This document shows positions 5,857-6,186 of a DNA stretch of 6,186 nt, one piece after another. Position numbers and translations under genes: made by a program. A model generated the notes under the pieces. That model was not told the DNA's origin. It saw nothing but the letters and a program-made list of their open reading frames with translations, and ran no database searches. The stretch's first letter is position 1. Every line of letters starts with the position of its first letter. The stretch comes from Chlamydiota bacterium (GTDB taxonomy: Bacteria; Chlamydiota; Chlamydiia; Chlamydiales; Simkaniaceae), in contig JAJFMG010000094.1 in the NCBI GenBank assembly GCA_021772295.1, positions 1 through 6,186 of the forward strand. Reading direction: 5' to 3'.

Positions 5857-6186
5857 ATGACAGATTTTTATCAAATCCTCGGTGTATCCAAGCAAGCGAC
5901 CAAAGAAGAATTAAAGAAAGCCTATCGCAAAAAAGCAATTCAATATCATCCGGATAAGAATCAAGGTAATGAAGAGGCTGCCAAGAAATTTAAAGAAATA
6001 TCAGAAGCCTATGAAGTCTTAAATGACGACCAGAAAAAACAAATCTATGACCAGTATGGTAAAGAAGGCCTTAATGGTGGTATGGGTGGCCAAGGCTTTG
6101 GAGGTCAAGGATTCTCCTCTATGGAGGAAGCGCTTCGCACTTTTATGGGCGCATTTGGTGGTAGAGGCGGTGGATCCCCCGGATTC
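5857..6186 (+). CDS. dnaJ: Chaperone DnaJ (Hsp40), N-terminal part (runs off right edge)
   Basis: DnaJ delivers unfolded clients to DnaK and stimulates its ATPase through the J domain. The 110 visible residues contain the complete J domain (about 1-70): helix II with [16 protein letters not shown], the essential HPD at 31-33, and the helix III segment [12 protein letters not shown] Gly/Phe-rich region begins at about 71 ([13 protein letters not shown]) and contains [13 protein letters not shown], a segment I associate with chlamydial DnaJ. The zinc-finger and C-terminal substrate domains lie beyond the window, so a full-length type I DnaJ is inferred. The ATG at 5857 gives the standard family start, although the upstream AAAGAAG is a poor ribosome site. 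The upstream terminator, promoter and CIRCE-like repeat suggest control independent of rpsU. Confidence 0.96.
   Translation, partial: MTDFYQILGVSKQATKEELKKAYRKKAIQYHPDKNQGNEEAAKKFKEISEAYEVLNDDQKKQIYDQYGKEGLNGGMGGQGFGGQGFSSMEEALRTFMGAFGGRGGGSPGF

Overview
The window reads as a piece of a chromosome from the phylum Chlamydiae (Chlamydiota), probably one of the amoeba- or arthropod-associated 'environmental' lineages rather than Chlamydiaceae. This rests on gene order and protein character. RNase Z, Lon, TsaB, ribosomal protein bS21 and DnaJ occur here in the order I recall for the Chlamydia trachomatis block CT346-CT341. Lon, RNase Z and the DnaJ G/F region also carry segments I recognise as chlamydial, such as the DnaJ stretch containing [12 protein letters not shown]. 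The DNA is AT-rich. The genus cannot be fixed from sequence alone.

Left part (1-4610, minus strand): a tightly packed operon transcribed right to left, lon -> rfaE2-like -> glpG-like rhomboid -> rnz, with rnz running off the left edge. The junctions are a 1-nt gap (lon/rfaE2), a 10-nt overlap (rfaE2/rhomboid) and a 4-nt GTGA overlap (rhomboid/rnz). This implies one mRNA with translational coupling. A single good promoter lies upstream of lon at about 4634-4662, and lon appears to start at a TTG placed 8 nt after a GGAG. The two middle genes are the unusual content: a free-standing heptose-1-phosphate adenylyltransferase domain and a rhomboid protease with an enlarged first loop.

Middle (4611-4813): a divergent intergenic region of about 200 bp between lon and tsaB.

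Right part (4814-6186, plus strand): tsaB (t6A tRNA modification), rpsU (bS21) with its own promoter, a strong intrinsic terminator after rpsU, then dnaJ with its own extended -10 promoter, cut by the right edge. The rpsU-dnaJ spacer holds the most interesting regulatory signal. The terminator-like hairpin also matches the CIRCE operator of the HrcA heat-shock repressor at 15 of 18 arm positions with the canonical 9-nt spacer. It overlaps the likely dnaJ -35 box, so it may both end rpsU transcription and gate heat-shock expression of dnaJ.

Functionally the window combines protein quality control (Lon, DnaJ, rhomboid), tRNA maturation and modification (RNase Z, TsaB), translation (bS21) and a possible envelope-sugar step. 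I see no mobile element, CRISPR array, tRNA or rRNA, and no clear evidence of a wholly new system.
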